Under the pieces are notes generated by a model that saw only the letters and a list, made by a program, of their open reading frames with translations, searched no databases and had not been told where the DNA came from. This document shows positions 51,072 through 60,002 of a stretch of DNA of 64,000 nucleotides, in pieces. Every line of letters starts with the position of its first letter. The first letter of the stretch is position 1. Made by a program: the position numbers and the translations under genes. The DNA is from Nocardioides panzhihuensis (lineage in GTDB: Bacteria; Actinomycetota; Actinomycetes; Propionibacteriales; Nocardioidaceae), in assembly GCF_013408335.1 (NCBI RefSeq), contig NZ_JACBZR010000001.1:434001-498000 (forward strand). Direction: 5' to 3'.

Positions 51072-51562
51072 TCCAGATCCGTGAGGCGACGGCCGAGGAC
51101 TGGCCGCAGATCTACCCGTTCTGGTCAGAGATCGTCGAGGCAGGGGAGACCTACGCCTACCCCGGGGACCTCACGTCCGAGGAGTCCAGCGAGATGTGGA
51201 TGTATGACCACGTGGTCGTCGCGGTCGAGGGTGAGGCCGAGAACGAGCGCATCCTGGGCAGCGCCAAGATGGGCCCCAACCGCCCTGGCCGCGGCCGCCA
51301 CATCGGCACCGCCTCGTTCATGGTCTCCTCGGCGGCTCGCGGCAAGGGCATCGGCCGCGCCCTCGGTGACTACTGCGTGAGCTGGCACCGCGAGCAGGGC
51401 TTCCACGGCATCCAGTTCAACGCCGTCGTGGAGACGAACACCACCGCCGTACGCCTGTGGCAGTCGCTCGGGTTCCAGATCATCGGCACCGTCCCGGACG
51501 CGTTCGACTCGAAGTCGCACGGCCGGGTCGGGCTGCACGTGATGTATCTGCCGCTGACCTGA
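51068..51562 (+). CDS. GNAT-family N-acetyltransferase
   Basis: The 164-aa single-domain GNAT carries the acetyl-CoA loop SSAARGKGIGRALG and the late strand TTAVRLWQSLGFQIIGTVPD. It resembles the phosphinothricin-acetyltransferase group; the acceptor is unknown. It is coupled to the DinB gene by the GTGA overlap. Confidence 0.9.
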   Translation: MIQIREATAEDWPQIYPFWSEIVEAGETYAYPGDLTSEESSEMWMYDHVVVAVEGEAENERILGSAKMGPNRPGRGRHIGTASFMVSSAARGKGIGRALGDYCVSWHREQGFHGIQFNAVVETNTTAVRLWQSLGFQIIGTVPDAFDSKSHGRVGLHVMYLPLT

Positions 51563-51578
51563 GGCCGGCGGACCGGGA

Positions 51579-52226
51579 TCAGGCCGGGAAGGGGATGCCC
51601 GTGTTCGCGTGGCAGCGGTAGCCGTTGGGCACGCGGTCCAGATACTGCTGGTGCTCGGGCTCGGCGGCGTAGAAGGTCGGGACCTCACGGATCTCGGTGG
51701 TGATCTCGCCGTAGCCACGCTTCGCGATCTCGTCGCCGTAGACCTTTGTCAGCTCCTCGGCGGTCTCCCGCTGCGAGTCGGAGACGTGGTAGAGCGCCGA
51801 GCGGTACTGCGTACCGACGTCGTTGCCCTGCCGCATCCCCTGCGTCGGGTCGTGCACCTCGAAGAACTTCTTGACGAGCTCCCCATAGGACACCACCGCG
51901 GGGTCGAAGACGACCCGGACCGCCTCGGTGTGGTTGGTCTGCCCGCTGCAGACCTCGTCGTACGTCGGGTTGGCCGTGGTGCCGCCCTGATAGCCGACCG
52001 CGGTCGTGTAGACCCCCGGCGTCTGCCAGAAGATCTCCTCGGCGCCCCAGAAACAGCCGAGCCCGAAGTACGCCACCTCGGTCCCCTCGGGTGCGGTCCC
52101 GTCCTCGGGGGAGGCGAGCAGCGGAGTCCCCAGGACCCGGTGCTTCGCGGGCAGGTCGAAGAGCGCCTGGTCGCGCCCGGTGAGCGTACGGTCCTCGGAG
52201 AGGAGCTGAGTTGGGCGACCGAACAT
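51579..52226 (-). CDS. msrA: Peptide methionine sulfoxide reductase MsrA
   Basis: The 215-aa enzyme reduces methionine-S-sulfoxide. The catalytic motif GCFWGAEE is at about residue 52, and GTQYRSALYH and HQQYL are conserved. The N-terminal 40 residues (LPAKHRVLGTPLLASPEDGT) are typical of the actinobacterial form. GGAGG lies 7 nt upstream of the ATG at 52226. It is divergent from metB with a 119-nt gap, placing two sulfur-amino-acid genes side by side. Confidence 0.97.
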   Translation of the reverse strand: MFGRPTQLLSEDRTLTGRDQALFDLPAKHRVLGTPLLASPEDGTAPEGTEVAYFGLGCFWGAEEIFWQTPGVYTTAVGYQGGTTANPTYDEVCSGQTNHTEAVRVVFDPAVVSYGELVKKFFEVHDPTQGMRQGNDVGTQYRSALYHVSDSQRETAEELTKVYGDEIAKRGYGEITTEIREVPTFYAAEPEHQQYLDRVPNGYRCHANTGIPFPA

Positions 52227-52345
52227 GAGTGACCTCCAGAAGTCAGGGTTGCTATCAGTCTCCAACACAGTTCGATGCGCGAACGTTCCCGGATGGCCCG
52301 AGGGCCCGGTGGTATGGAACACAGCATCGGACGTAGGCTCGCTGT

Positions 52346-53515
52346 GTGAGCGAGCAGCAGCATCTCGGCAAGGCCGGTTTCGAGACCAAGGCGATCCACG
52401 CGGGCTATGAGCCCGACCCGACGACGGGTGCGGTGATCCCGCCGATCTACGCCACCACGACCTACAAGCAGGACGGCGTCGGCGGCCTGCGCAACGGCTA
52501 TGAGTACAGCCGCTCTGCCAACCCGACCCGCACCGCGCTGGAAGGCGCTCTCGCCGCGGTCGAGGAGGGGGAGAAGGGCTTCGCCTTCGCCTCCGGTCTG
52601 GCCGCGGAGGACACCCTGATCCGCAGCCTGATGCGACCCGGTGACCACATGGTCATCCCCGACGACGCCTATGGCGGCACCCACCGGCTGATCGACAAGG
52701 TCGAGAGCCAGTGGGGGATCGCGCACACGTCCGCGCAGGTCGCCGACGTCGACGCGGTCGCGGCCGCGATCCAGCCGGGCAAGACCAAGCTGGTCTGGGT
52801 CGAGACGCCGACCAACCCGCTGCTCAACATCGCCGACATCTCCGCGCTGGCCGGCGTCGCCCACGAGGCAGGCGCGCTGCTGGTGGTCGACAACACCTTC
52901 GCCAGCCCCTACCTGCAGCAGCCGCTCACGCTCGGCGCCGACGCGGTGGTGCACTCCACGACGAAGTACGTCGGTGGCCACTCCGACGTGGTCGGCGGGG
53001 CCGTGGTGGTCCGTGACCACGGGATCGCCGAGAAGGTCGGCTACCTCCAGAACGCCGCCGGCGCGATCGCCGACCCCTTCGGCGCGTGGCTGACGCTGCG
53101 CGGCCTCAAGACCCTGGCCGTACGCATGGAGCGGCATTGCGACAACGCCGAGCGGGTCGCCGACTTCCTGACCTCGCACCCGAAGGTCGGCGAGGTCATC
53201 TACCCGGGCCTGGAGACTCACCCCGGCCACACGACCGCTCAGAAGCAGATGAAGCGGTTCGGTGGCATGGTCTCCTTCCGTGTGACCGACGGCGAGGCGG
53301 CCGCACTGGCGGTGTGCGAGCGCACCAAGATCTTCACGTTGGGCGAGTCGCTCGGCGGTGTCGAGAGCCTCATCGAGCACCCGGGCCGAATGACCCACGC
53401 GTCGGTCGCCGGCACCGACCTGGAGGTGCCGGCCGACCTGGTGCGGCTCTCCGTCGGGATCGAGTACGCCGAGGACCTGGTCGCCGACCTCGAGCAGGCC
53501 CTTGACCAGGGCTGA
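52346..53515 (+). CDS. metB: Cystathionine gamma-synthase
   Basis: The 389-aa PLP enzyme joins an activated homoserine to cysteine. HSTTKYVGGHSDVVGG carries the PLP lysine, YSRSANPTR and VVDNTFASPYLQQPL are conserved, and ESLGGVESLIEHPG is the C-terminal signature. Cystathionine gamma-lyase activity cannot be excluded from sequence alone. TAGGCT (52334-52339) 6 nt before the GTG implies leaderless transcription. The last 14 nt overlap the MutL-family gene. Confidence 0.95.
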   Translation: MSEQQHLGKAGFETKAIHAGYEPDPTTGAVIPPIYATTTYKQDGVGGLRNGYEYSRSANPTRTALEGALAAVEEGEKGFAFASGLAAEDTLIRSLMRPGDHMVIPDDAYGGTHRLIDKVESQWGIAHTSAQVADVDAVAAAIQPGKTKLVWVETPTNPLLNIADISALAGVAHEAGALLVVDNTFASPYLQQPLTLGADAVVHSTTKYVGGHSDVVGGAVVVRDHGIAEKVGYLQNAAGAIADPFGAWLTLRGLKTLAVRMERHCDNAERVADFLTSHPKVGEVIYPGLETHPGHTTAQKQMKRFGGMVSFRVTDGEAAALAVCERTKIFTLGESLGGVESLIEHPGRMTHASVAGTDLEVPADLVRLSVGIEYAEDLVADLEQALDQG

Positions 53516-54947
53516 CGCGCCCCAGACAGCGGTCTGCGTCGACTTCGGCTCCACCTGGACCAAGGCCCTTCATGTCGACCTCTCCTCCGGCGAGGTCCTC
53601 GGCAGCGCGAGCGCACCGACGTCGCTGCACGAGGTGATGGAGGCGTACGACGCCTGCCTGGCTGCACTCACCGAGACAGACTCCCGGGCGGTCGACGCCG
53701 AGATCCTGGCCTGTTCGTCCGCGGGCGGCGGGCTGCGGATCGCCGTCGTCGGCAACGAGGAGCTGGTGACCGCCGAGGCCGGGCGGCGCGTCGCGCTGTC
53801 CAGCGGCGGCAAGGTCGTCGCGGTGATCGCGACCGCAGGTCGTGAAAGCGGCAGTGACCTGGGGGCCACGCTCGACCTCACGACTCCCGACCTGGTGCTG
53901 CTGACCGGAGGCACCGACGGAGGCAACCGGGACGCGATCGTCTTCGCCGCACGCGAGCTGGCCGCCTCCGGTTGGCGTGGTCCGGTGGTCGTCGCAGGCA
54001 ACCGCGACGCGACCCAGGAGATCGACGAGATCCTGGCCGAGATCCCACACGTGAACTGCGACAACGTCGTTCCCAAGATCGGCGTGCTGGCACCCGAGAG
54101 CGCCCGTGCCGCAGTCCGCGAGATGTTTCTCGAGCACGTGATCGGCGGCAAGAACCTCAGCGGCCGTGGCGACTTCCGGCGGATCGTCCAGGGCGCGACC
54201 CCCGATGTCGTGCTCCAGGGTGTCGAGACGCTGGCCGAGGTGCTCGGCGAGGACGTCGTCGTCGTGGACGTCGGCGGCGCCACCACCGACGTGCACAGCG
54301 TGGTCCGCCCGGACCCCGAGGCAGAGCACGTGCGCGAGGAGGTCGTCGCGGTCACTCCGGTGACCCGGACGGTCGAGGGCGACCTGGGCATGCGCTGGTC
54401 GGCCATCACGACCCTCGAGGCGGCGGACCACTCGGATCCGAGTCTCGCCGAGTCGGATCTCACCGGCGAGGTCGAGCATCGTCGCAACCACCCCGGCTGG
54501 CTGCCGCGCACCGAGCAGGACAAGGACATCGACGAGCTCCTGGCCAGGATCGCGATCACCACGGCCCTGCAGCGGCACGCGGGCCGCTCCCGCGTCGTCC
54601 TGTCGCCGAGCGGCAAGGTCATCGAGCGCACCGGCACGGACCTGCGTCGGGTCGGTGTGGTGATCGGCTCCGGCGGCGTACTCCGGCATGGGCGTCCGCG
54701 CATCGAGGAGCGGGTGATGCGCTGGTCAGCGCGGGGCGGGTGGCAACTTCCGGAGATGACCGGAGCGAGGCCGAGCGGCGAGCTTGCTCGTCCGCTTGCG
54801 CCGAGCGAGGGAGTACCCGCGCGAAGCGCGGACGCACCGCTGCGGGCGGTCGACAGCGACTACGTGCTCGCCGCGGTGGGCCTGCTCGCCAGGTCGCACC
54901 CCGCAGCTGCACGGCGCCTTGCGACCCATCTCACACCCTCCCGGTAG
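53502..54947 (+). CDS. MutL/GlmL-family protein (glutamate-mutase accessory type), orphan
   Basis: The 481-aa protein is an actin/Hsp70-fold ATPase of the MutL family (PF13941): VCVDFGSTWTKALHVDL and VVVVDVGGATTDVHSVV are the two phosphate loops, and LLTGGTDGGNRD is a family motif. Known members protect or reactivate B12-dependent aminomutases, but no mutase gene adjoins. The TTG start is the only reasonable one and overlaps metB. At residues about 419-438 a palindromic repeat is inserted in frame, giving RPSGELARPLAPSEGVP. The stop TAG doubles as part of the next gene's -10. Confidence 0.82.
   Translation: MTRADAPQTAVCVDFGSTWTKALHVDLSSGEVLGSASAPTSLHEVMEAYDACLAALTETDSRAVDAEILACSSAGGGLRIAVVGNEELVTAEAGRRVALSSGGKVVAVIATAGRESGSDLGATLDLTTPDLVLLTGGTDGGNRDAIVFAARELAASGWRGPVVVAGNRDATQEIDEILAEIPHVNCDNVVPKIGVLAPESARAAVREMFLEHVIGGKNLSGRGDFRRIVQGATPDVVLQGVETLAEVLGEDVVVVDVGGATTDVHSVVRPDPEAEHVREEVVAVTPVTRTVEGDLGMRWSAITTLEAADHSDPSLAESDLTGEVEHRRNHPGWLPRTEQDKDIDELLARIAITTALQRHAGRSRVVLSPSGKVIERTGTDLRRVGVVIGSGGVLRHGRPRIEERVMRWSARGGWQLPEMTGARPSGELARPLAPSEGVPARSADAPLRAVDSDYVLAAVGLLARSHPAAARRLATHLTPSR
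54758..54815. repeat. CGAGCTTGCTCG-centred palindromic repeat inside the MutL-family gene
   Basis: GGAGCGAGG and GAGCGAGGGAGT flank the inner hairpin GCGGCGAGC-TT-GCTCGTCCGC. It aligns along its length with 45079-45135. A small GC hairpin (CCGCGC-GAA-GCGCGG, 54817-54831) follows. Confidence 0.7.
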
Positions 54948-54957
54948 CCTCTGTCAG

Positions 54958-56409
54958 GTGACAGATCAGGGGGATGCACCCGGCGACGAGAAGTCGACCG
55001 CGAAGGACAGCTTCGGGCGGATGACCGGCGCGTTCAAGCGCAACCGTGAAACGCGCGACGCCCACCGCAAGGCGCGGCGGATGGCTCAGGACGAGGCCGA
55101 CGCGCGCGAGTCGGCCGAGGTGGCCAAAGAGGCCGCCGCAGAGGCTCGTGAGTCGGCCGAGAACTTCGCGCTGCGCCTGGTCAACCAGTTCGAGCGCCTG
55201 CGCGAGGAACGCCAGGAGCAGCTGGCCGCGCCCGAGCCGGTGACGCCGCCCAAGGCGGTCAGCCGCACCGACGTCCCCTACGGTGTCGAGCTCTCCGCGC
55301 AGTGGGCCTGGCGGTTCCTGGTCATCGTCGCTGCCGGCTATCTCATCGTCCGGGCTCTCGGCTTCCTCAGCATCGTCGTCGTCCCGTTGGTCATCGCGCT
55401 GCTGATCGCCGCGCTCGTCTCCCCGGTGGTCATCGGCCTGGCCCGGATAGGCATGAAACGGAGCATCTCGGCGCTCTTCGTCGTCATCGGCGTGCTCGCA
55501 GGGGTCGTCGCCATGCTCAGCTTCGCCGGCACCCAGGTCGCCAACGGGTTCAGCGATCTGGCCGGGCAGACCGTCAAGGCGCTCGACGAGATCCGCGACT
55601 GGCTGATCAACGGTCCGTTCCACGCGAGCGAGACCCAGATCGACACCTGGCTCAACACGGTGCAGACCACCCTTGAGGACTGGGCGGCGGCGTACGCCGC
55701 CAACCCGTTCTCCCGCGTCAGCGAGGTCGGCGGGGTCGCCCTCGACGTCTTCGCCGGTCTCTTCATCGTGCTCTTCTCCACCTACTTCTTCTGTGCCGAG
55801 GGCGAGCGGATCTGGGGCTGGCTGGTCCGGCTCGCCCCGCGCGCCGCGCGCAGCCGGATGGACAGCTCCGGCCGGGTCGCATGGGCATCGCTGACCCAGT
55901 TCACCCGGGCCACGGTCATCGTGGCCGCGGTCGACGCCGTCGGCATCATGATCATCGCCGCAGCGCTGCAGGTGCCGTTCGTGGCGGCGATCGGTGTGCT
56001 GGTCTTCCTGAGCTCGTTCGTTCCGCTGATCGGCGCCACCGTCGCCGGCGCGGTTGCCGTCCTCGTCGCGCTCGTGTCTCAGGGCCCGGTGACCGCGCTG
56101 CTGATGCTCGGAGGCGTACTGCTCGTCCAGCAGCTCGAGGCCCACGGCCTGCAGCCGTTCCTGCTCGGTCGCTGGGTCCGGGTCCACCCGCTGGGCGTCA
56201 TCCTCGCCGTCGCCACCGGCATCGTGCTCGGTGGGGTGGCCGGTGCGCTCGTGGCCGTGCCGCTGGTGGCCGCCCTCAACGCCGTGGTCAACCATCTGAC
56301 AGCCGCGCCGGCCGCGGCCGCGGCGACGACAGGGCCACAACCGCCTCCGCCGCCGGTCAACGGCCCGACCTCCCCACCCCCTTCCAGCCCAGGAGCAGGC
56401 AGTGTCTGA
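54958..56409 (+). CDS. AI-2E family transporter-like membrane protein
   Basis: The 483-aa protein starts with about 90 charged, coiled-coil residues (KARRMAQDEADARES), then has the 7-8 helices of the AI-2E/PerM family (PF01594), with FLSSFVPLIGATVAG and LEAHGLQPFLLGRWVRVHPL as signatures. The C-terminal 40 residues are Ala/Pro-rich. Despite the family name the substrate is usually unknown. TAGCCT (54945-54950) 7 nt before the GTG gives a leaderless start and includes the stop codon of the upstream gene. It overlaps ilvA by 8 nt. Confidence 0.9.
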   Translation: MTDQGDAPGDEKSTAKDSFGRMTGAFKRNRETRDAHRKARRMAQDEADARESAEVAKEAAAEARESAENFALRLVNQFERLREERQEQLAAPEPVTPPKAVSRTDVPYGVELSAQWAWRFLVIVAAGYLIVRALGFLSIVVVPLVIALLIAALVSPVVIGLARIGMKRSISALFVVIGVLAGVVAMLSFAGTQVANGFSDLAGQTVKALDEIRDWLINGPFHASETQIDTWLNTVQTTLEDWAAAYAANPFSRVSEVGGVALDVFAGLFIVLFSTYFFCAEGERIWGWLVRLAPRAARSRMDSSGRVAWASLTQFTRATVIVAAVDAVGIMIIAAALQVPFVAAIGVLVFLSSFVPLIGATVAGAVAVLVALVSQGPVTALLMLGGVLLVQQLEAHGLQPFLLGRWVRVHPLGVILAVATGIVLGGVAGALVAVPLVAALNAVVNHLTAAPAAAAATTGPQPPPPPVNGPTSPPPSSPGAGSV

Positions 56410-57622
56410 GATGCATGGTCAGCCGTCCTACGACGACATCGTCGAGGCTCGCGAGCTGCTGCGTGACCACATCACCGAGACCCCTGTCCAGGGAGCCCGC
56501 TGGCTCACCGACCTGGTCGGTGACACCGTCATCCTCAAGTGCGAGAACCTGCAACGTACCGGCTCCTTCAAGGCCCGTGGAGCGTTCGTACGCATCGCCC
56601 GGCTCTCCGAGGAGCAGCGGAAGAACGGGGTGGTCGCCGCCAGCGCGGGCAACCACGCCCAGGGCGTCGCGCTGGCGGCGACGACCCTCGGGATCCCGTC
56701 CACCGTCTTCATGCCCGAGGGCGCGCCGATCCCGAAGGAGAAGGCCACGCGCGCGTACGGCGCGGAGGTGATCTTCGAGGGGCAGTACGTCGACCAGTGC
56801 CTCGAGGCCGCGATCGCCTTCGCCGAGCGCACCGGTGCCGTCATGATCCATCCCTTCGATCACCCCGACGTCGTCGCCGGCCAAGGCACGATCGGCCTCG
56901 AGATCCTCGAGCAGACGCCCGATGTGAAGACGGTCGTGATCCCGCTCGGCGGTGGCGGTCTGCTCGCCGGGGCTGCGCTCGCGATCAAGACGAAGCACCC
57001 CGACGTGAAGGTGATCGGCGTGCAGGCGGAGACGGCCGCCGCCTATCCGGTCTCGCTGCGCGAGGGCCGTCCGATCCGGCTCGACAAGATGCCGACGATG
57101 GCAGACGGCATCGCGGTCGGCCTTCCCGGGGAGACCAACTTCCCGATGATCCAGTCCTACGTCGACGAGATCCGCACGGTCTCGGAGGAGTCGATCTCCG
57201 GCGCGCTGCTGTCGCTCGTGGAGCGTGCCAAGCAGGTGGTCGAGCCCGCCGGCGCGGTCGGTGTGGCCGCCTTGATGGATGCGCCCGAGACCTTCGAGGG
57301 TCCTGTCGTGGTGGTGCTCTCCGGAGGCAACATCGACCCGCTGCTGCTCGGCAAGGTGATCCAGCACGGCATGACGCTGGCCGGTCGTTACCTGCCGGTC
57401 GCGGTGAAGATCCCCGACCAGCCGGGAGCCCTGGCCACGTTGCTCTCGGTGATCGGCGACACCGGCGCCAACGTCATGGAGGTCGTGCACTCGCGCACCA
57501 CGCCCGGGCTGCGACTCGCCGAGGTGGGAGTGCAGCTCCAGCTCGAGAGCCGGGGCCAGACCCATGCCGAGCGGGTGCTCGAGCAACTGAGGAAGAAGGG
57601 TTATCCGGCGACGAGTCCGTGA
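56402..57622 (+). CDS. ilvA: Threonine ammonia-lyase (threonine deaminase), ACT-containing
   Basis: The 406-aa PLP enzyme makes 2-oxobutanoate from threonine for isoleucine synthesis. The PLP lysine is in RTGSFKARGAF, SAGNHAQGVALA and the phosphate loop PLGGGGLLAG are conserved, and one C-terminal ACT domain (PVAVKIPDQPGALATLLSVI) suggests allosteric control. The length fits the single-ACT form. The GTG lies inside the end of the transporter gene. Confidence 0.95.
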   Translation: MSEMHGQPSYDDIVEARELLRDHITETPVQGARWLTDLVGDTVILKCENLQRTGSFKARGAFVRIARLSEEQRKNGVVAASAGNHAQGVALAATTLGIPSTVFMPEGAPIPKEKATRAYGAEVIFEGQYVDQCLEAAIAFAERTGAVMIHPFDHPDVVAGQGTIGLEILEQTPDVKTVVIPLGGGGLLAGAALAIKTKHPDVKVIGVQAETAAAYPVSLREGRPIRLDKMPTMADGIAVGLPGETNFPMIQSYVDEIRTVSEESISGALLSLVERAKQVVEPAGAVGVAALMDAPETFEGPVVVVLSGGNIDPLLLGKVIQHGMTLAGRYLPVAVKIPDQPGALATLLSVIGDTGANVMEVVHSRTTPGLRLAEVGVQLQLESRGQTHAERVLEQLRKKGYPATSP

Positions 57623-57763
57623 TGTGCCGGGGAACGGTCCTGGAATGAGCACCGTTTCGGTCGCGGACTGTTCCGAGGTGTGGTTGCCTTGTTAAACTGA
57701 AAGTTCTGACCATCTCCCGCAGGACGTTCGGCTGGGTGAAGTATGCCCACAGCAGGGAGACAA

Positions 57764-57791
57764 GGCGCCGGTGATCGAGATGACCGGCGCC
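57764..57791 (+). other. greA leader hairpin (attenuator-like)
   Basis: GGCGCCGGT (57764-57772) and ACCGGCGCC (57783-57791) form a perfect 9-bp stem with a 10-nt loop, followed by a pyrimidine-rich run CCTTACTTATATTC. It lies 35 nt before the greA ATG, in a leader that may begin near the TTAAACT box at about 57693-57699. The 204-nt gap after ilvA (57623-57826) holds nothing else clear. Confidence 0.55.
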
Positions 57792-57826
57792 CCTTACTTA
57801 TATTCACTACCCATCAGGAGCAACCC

Positions 57827-58339
57827 ATGACGCAGTCGACCGAGACCACCTCTGCCACGATCTGGCTGAGCAAGGGCGCGTTCGAGAAGCTGACCGCGGA
57901 GTTGGAATACCTGAAGGGTCCCCGGCGCCAGGAGATCCTCGCCGAGATCAGCTCTGCCCGTGACGAGGGTGACCTCAAGGAGAACGGCGGCTACCACGCC
58001 GCCCGCGAGGAGCAGGGCAAGCTCGAGGGCCTGATCCAGCAGCTCGAAGCGCTGCTGCGCAAGGCGGACACCACGGTTCCCGAGGACGACGGCGTCGTCT
58101 CGGTCGGCAAGCTGGTCACCTTCAAGTTCGAGGGCGATGACGACGACGAGGCCGAGACCCGCCTCATCGCCTCGATCGAGATGAAGGACTACGCAGGCGG
58201 CCTCGAGATCTCTTCGGCCGCCTCGCCGATCGGCGCCGCTCTCATCGGCGCGAGCGTCGGCGACACGGTCACCTACGAGGGTCCCCGCGGGCCGCTCAAG
58301 GTCGAGATCCTGAAGACCGAGGTCTTCACCGGGCAGTGA
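57827..58339 (+). CDS. greA: Transcription elongation factor GreA
   Basis: The 170-aa factor has the N-terminal coiled coil (KLTAELEYLKGPRRQEI, then EGDLKENGGYHAAREEQG) whose acidic tip (Asp-Glu at about residues 45-48) enters the RNA polymerase channel and stimulates cleavage of backtracked RNA. The C-terminal FKBP-like domain (GDTVTYEGPRG) is complete. AGGAG lies 7 nt upstream of the ATG. It precedes DUF4307 and mca as in mycobacteria. Confidence 0.97.
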   Translation: MTQSTETTSATIWLSKGAFEKLTAELEYLKGPRRQEILAEISSARDEGDLKENGGYHAAREEQGKLEGLIQQLEALLRKADTTVPEDDGVVSVGKLVTFKFEGDDDDEAETRLIASIEMKDYAGGLEISSAASPIGAALIGASVGDTVTYEGPRGPLKVEILKTEVFTGQ

Positions 58340-58344
58340 TGCTC

Positions 58345-58410
58345 GTGCAGTGATACCCGGTTAACCGGGTATCACTGCACTTCTCTGGCGTTGCACTGCC
58401 AGAGAAGTGC
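58345..58410. terminator. 36-bp perfect palindrome overlapping a 13-bp hairpin, between convergent genes
   Basis: 58345-58380 is a perfect palindrome (arm GTGCAGTGATACCCGG, centre TTAA). A second stem, GCACTTCTCTGGC (58377-58389) with GCCAGAGAAGTGC (58398-58410), shares four bases (GCAC) with it, so the two compete at their junction. It separates greA from the convergent DUF4307 gene and could terminate both. Confidence 0.7.
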
Positions 58411-58432
58411 AGGAAACACCTGAGAAGTACGG

Positions 58433-58864
58433 TCACTCGACCCTGCAGTCGCCCCACTCGACCCGGAGCGCGCGACGCTCGGTCGGGATGGTGATCGTCT
58501 GGCGTCCTTCGCCGGCGGTGAACTCGAGGCGGCCGACCTTCTCCTCCTGGTCGTCCTCGGCCTCGACGGAGCAGACCGGGGTCGCGTCCTTGTCGTGGAG
58601 GCGTACGACGAAGGTGACCTCGACCTCGTTCTCGCTGATCGCTTCCCACTTCTCCAGCCCGGAGGAGACCTCGGGGTGGAGGGCCGCCCACAGCGCCCAG
58701 CCGAACCAGCCGACGATCGCGACCACGGCGATGGCAAGCGTGACGATGAGTACGCCCGGGCGACGGCTCGGGCCCCGGCCGTAGCGGGCCGCGATGCGGG
58801 ACTCTTCTGAACTCACGGGTTCGGGCTCCGCTTCAGCAGATGACGGCGTGCTCACGGGGTTCAT
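58433..58864 (-). CDS. DUF4307 family membrane protein
   Basis: The 143-aa protein has an acidic N-terminus (AEAEPEPVSSEESRIAARYG), one membrane helix (GVLIVTLAIAVVAIVGWFGW) and a small extracytoplasmic beta domain with two cysteines. This matches DUF4307 (PF14155), the conserved neighbour of mca in actinobacteria. The function is unknown. The ATG at 58864 is followed by an in-frame GTG at 58852. Confidence 0.88.
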   Translation of the reverse strand: MNPVSTPSSAEAEPEPVSSEESRIAARYGRGPSRRPGVLIVTLAIAVVAIVGWFGWALWAALHPEVSSGLEKWEAISENEVEVTFVVRLHDKDATPVCSVEAEDDQEEKVGRLEFTAGEGRQTITIPTERRALRVEWGDCRVE

Positions 58865-58969
58865 GGTCCCATCCACCTGGTGACTACCGCACATCCGTCC
58901 CCGACTGCCTACCACCAAAGTTGTCCGCGGAGTGGGAGCGGGTAACCGAACCGTGAGACGGAGCGTGGT

Positions 58970-58975
58970 TAGGAT
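58970..58975 (+). promoter_or_regulatory. mca -10 box for leaderless transcription
   Basis: TAGGAT ends 7 nt before the mca ATG and no Shine-Dalgarno is present. It is a clear example of the TANNNT-N7-start pattern seen at many genes here. Confidence 0.6.
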
Positions 58976-58982
58976 TGAACCC

Positions 58983-59969
58983 ATGCCAGATCTGCTCCAG
59001 CAGGCGTTCCGCCTGATGCACGTGCACGCGCACCCCGACGACGAGTCGAGCAAGGGCGCGGGGATCACCGCGAAGTATGTCGCCGAGGGCGTCGACGTAC
59101 ACGTCGCGACGTGTACGGGTGGAGAGCGAGGCGACATCCTCAACCCGAAGATGGAGCGCCCCGGCATCCTGGAGAACATCCACGAGATCCGCCGTGAGGA
59201 GATGCACCGCGCCCGCGACATCCTCGGCATCAAGCAGGACTGGCTCGGCTTCGTCGACTCGGGTTGGGTCGAGGAGTTCATGCTGGTCGAAGAGATGGAC
59301 GCGAAGGACTGGTCGCTGCTCCCCGAGGGCTGCTTCGGCCGGGTGCCGCTCGAGGTGAGCACGCGCCGGCTCGTGGAGCTCATTCGCGCCTTCCGGCCGC
59401 ACGTGGTGACGACGTACGACGAGAACGGCGGCTACCCGCACCCCGACCACATCCAGTGCCACCGGGTCTCCGTGGCGGCGTTCGCGGCCGCCGGGGACCC
59501 CGACCGGTTCCCGGACGCGGGGGAGCCGTGGCAGCCGCTGAAGCTCTACTACAGCCACACCTTCAACTACCCGCGCATGATCGCGCTGCACGAGGCGATC
59601 AAGCGTCACGGCCTCACCTCTCCGTACGAGGAGCGCCTCGAGACCTGGAAGCGTGACCCCAGCTGGGACGAGCGGGTGACGACGAAGGTCGAATGTGGTG
59701 AGTACTTCGGTGTCCGCGACCAGGCACTGCTCGCGCACGCCACTCAGATCGACCCCGACGGCCCCTGGTTCGCGGTGCCCCGGGAGATCGAGAAGGAGGC
59801 CTGGCCGACCGAGGACTTCGAGCTGGTGACCTCCTACGTACCGGTGCCCGAGGCCTCCAAGCGCGAGGAGACCGACCTGTTCGCCGGCCTCGAGCTGGCC
59901 ACCGCCGACGACGAGGGCAAGGCCGCTGTCGGCCGTGAGATCAGCTTCGGCAAGGTCGTCACCGTCTGA
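58983..59969 (+). CDS. mca: Mycothiol S-conjugate amidase
   Basis: The 328-aa zinc amidase cleaves mycothiol conjugates of toxic electrophiles. The LmbE/PIG-L metal site is HVHAHPDDESSKG near residues 13-25 and the GYPHPDHIQCH motif. CTGGERGDILNP is conserved. The extended C-terminus (AWPTEDFELVTSYVP) fits Mca better than the shorter MshB. Its presence implies mycothiol as the main thiol. Transcription is probably leaderless. Confidence 0.95.
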   Translation: MPDLLQQAFRLMHVHAHPDDESSKGAGITAKYVAEGVDVHVATCTGGERGDILNPKMERPGILENIHEIRREEMHRARDILGIKQDWLGFVDSGWVEEFMLVEEMDAKDWSLLPEGCFGRVPLEVSTRRLVELIRAFRPHVVTTYDENGGYPHPDHIQCHRVSVAAFAAAGDPDRFPDAGEPWQPLKLYYSHTFNYPRMIALHEAIKRHGLTSPYEERLETWKRDPSWDERVTTKVECGEYFGVRDQALLAHATQIDPDGPWFAVPREIEKEAWPTEDFELVTSYVPVPEASKREETDLFAGLELATADDEGKAAVGREISFGKVVTV

Positions 59970-60002
59970 GTCATTCTCAGGGTGAAGTGAGACAATGTAG
60001 GT

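Noticed and set aside
52227..52345. SAM riboswitch before metB
   Set aside because: The metB message appears leaderless and no conserved riboswitch helices are visible.
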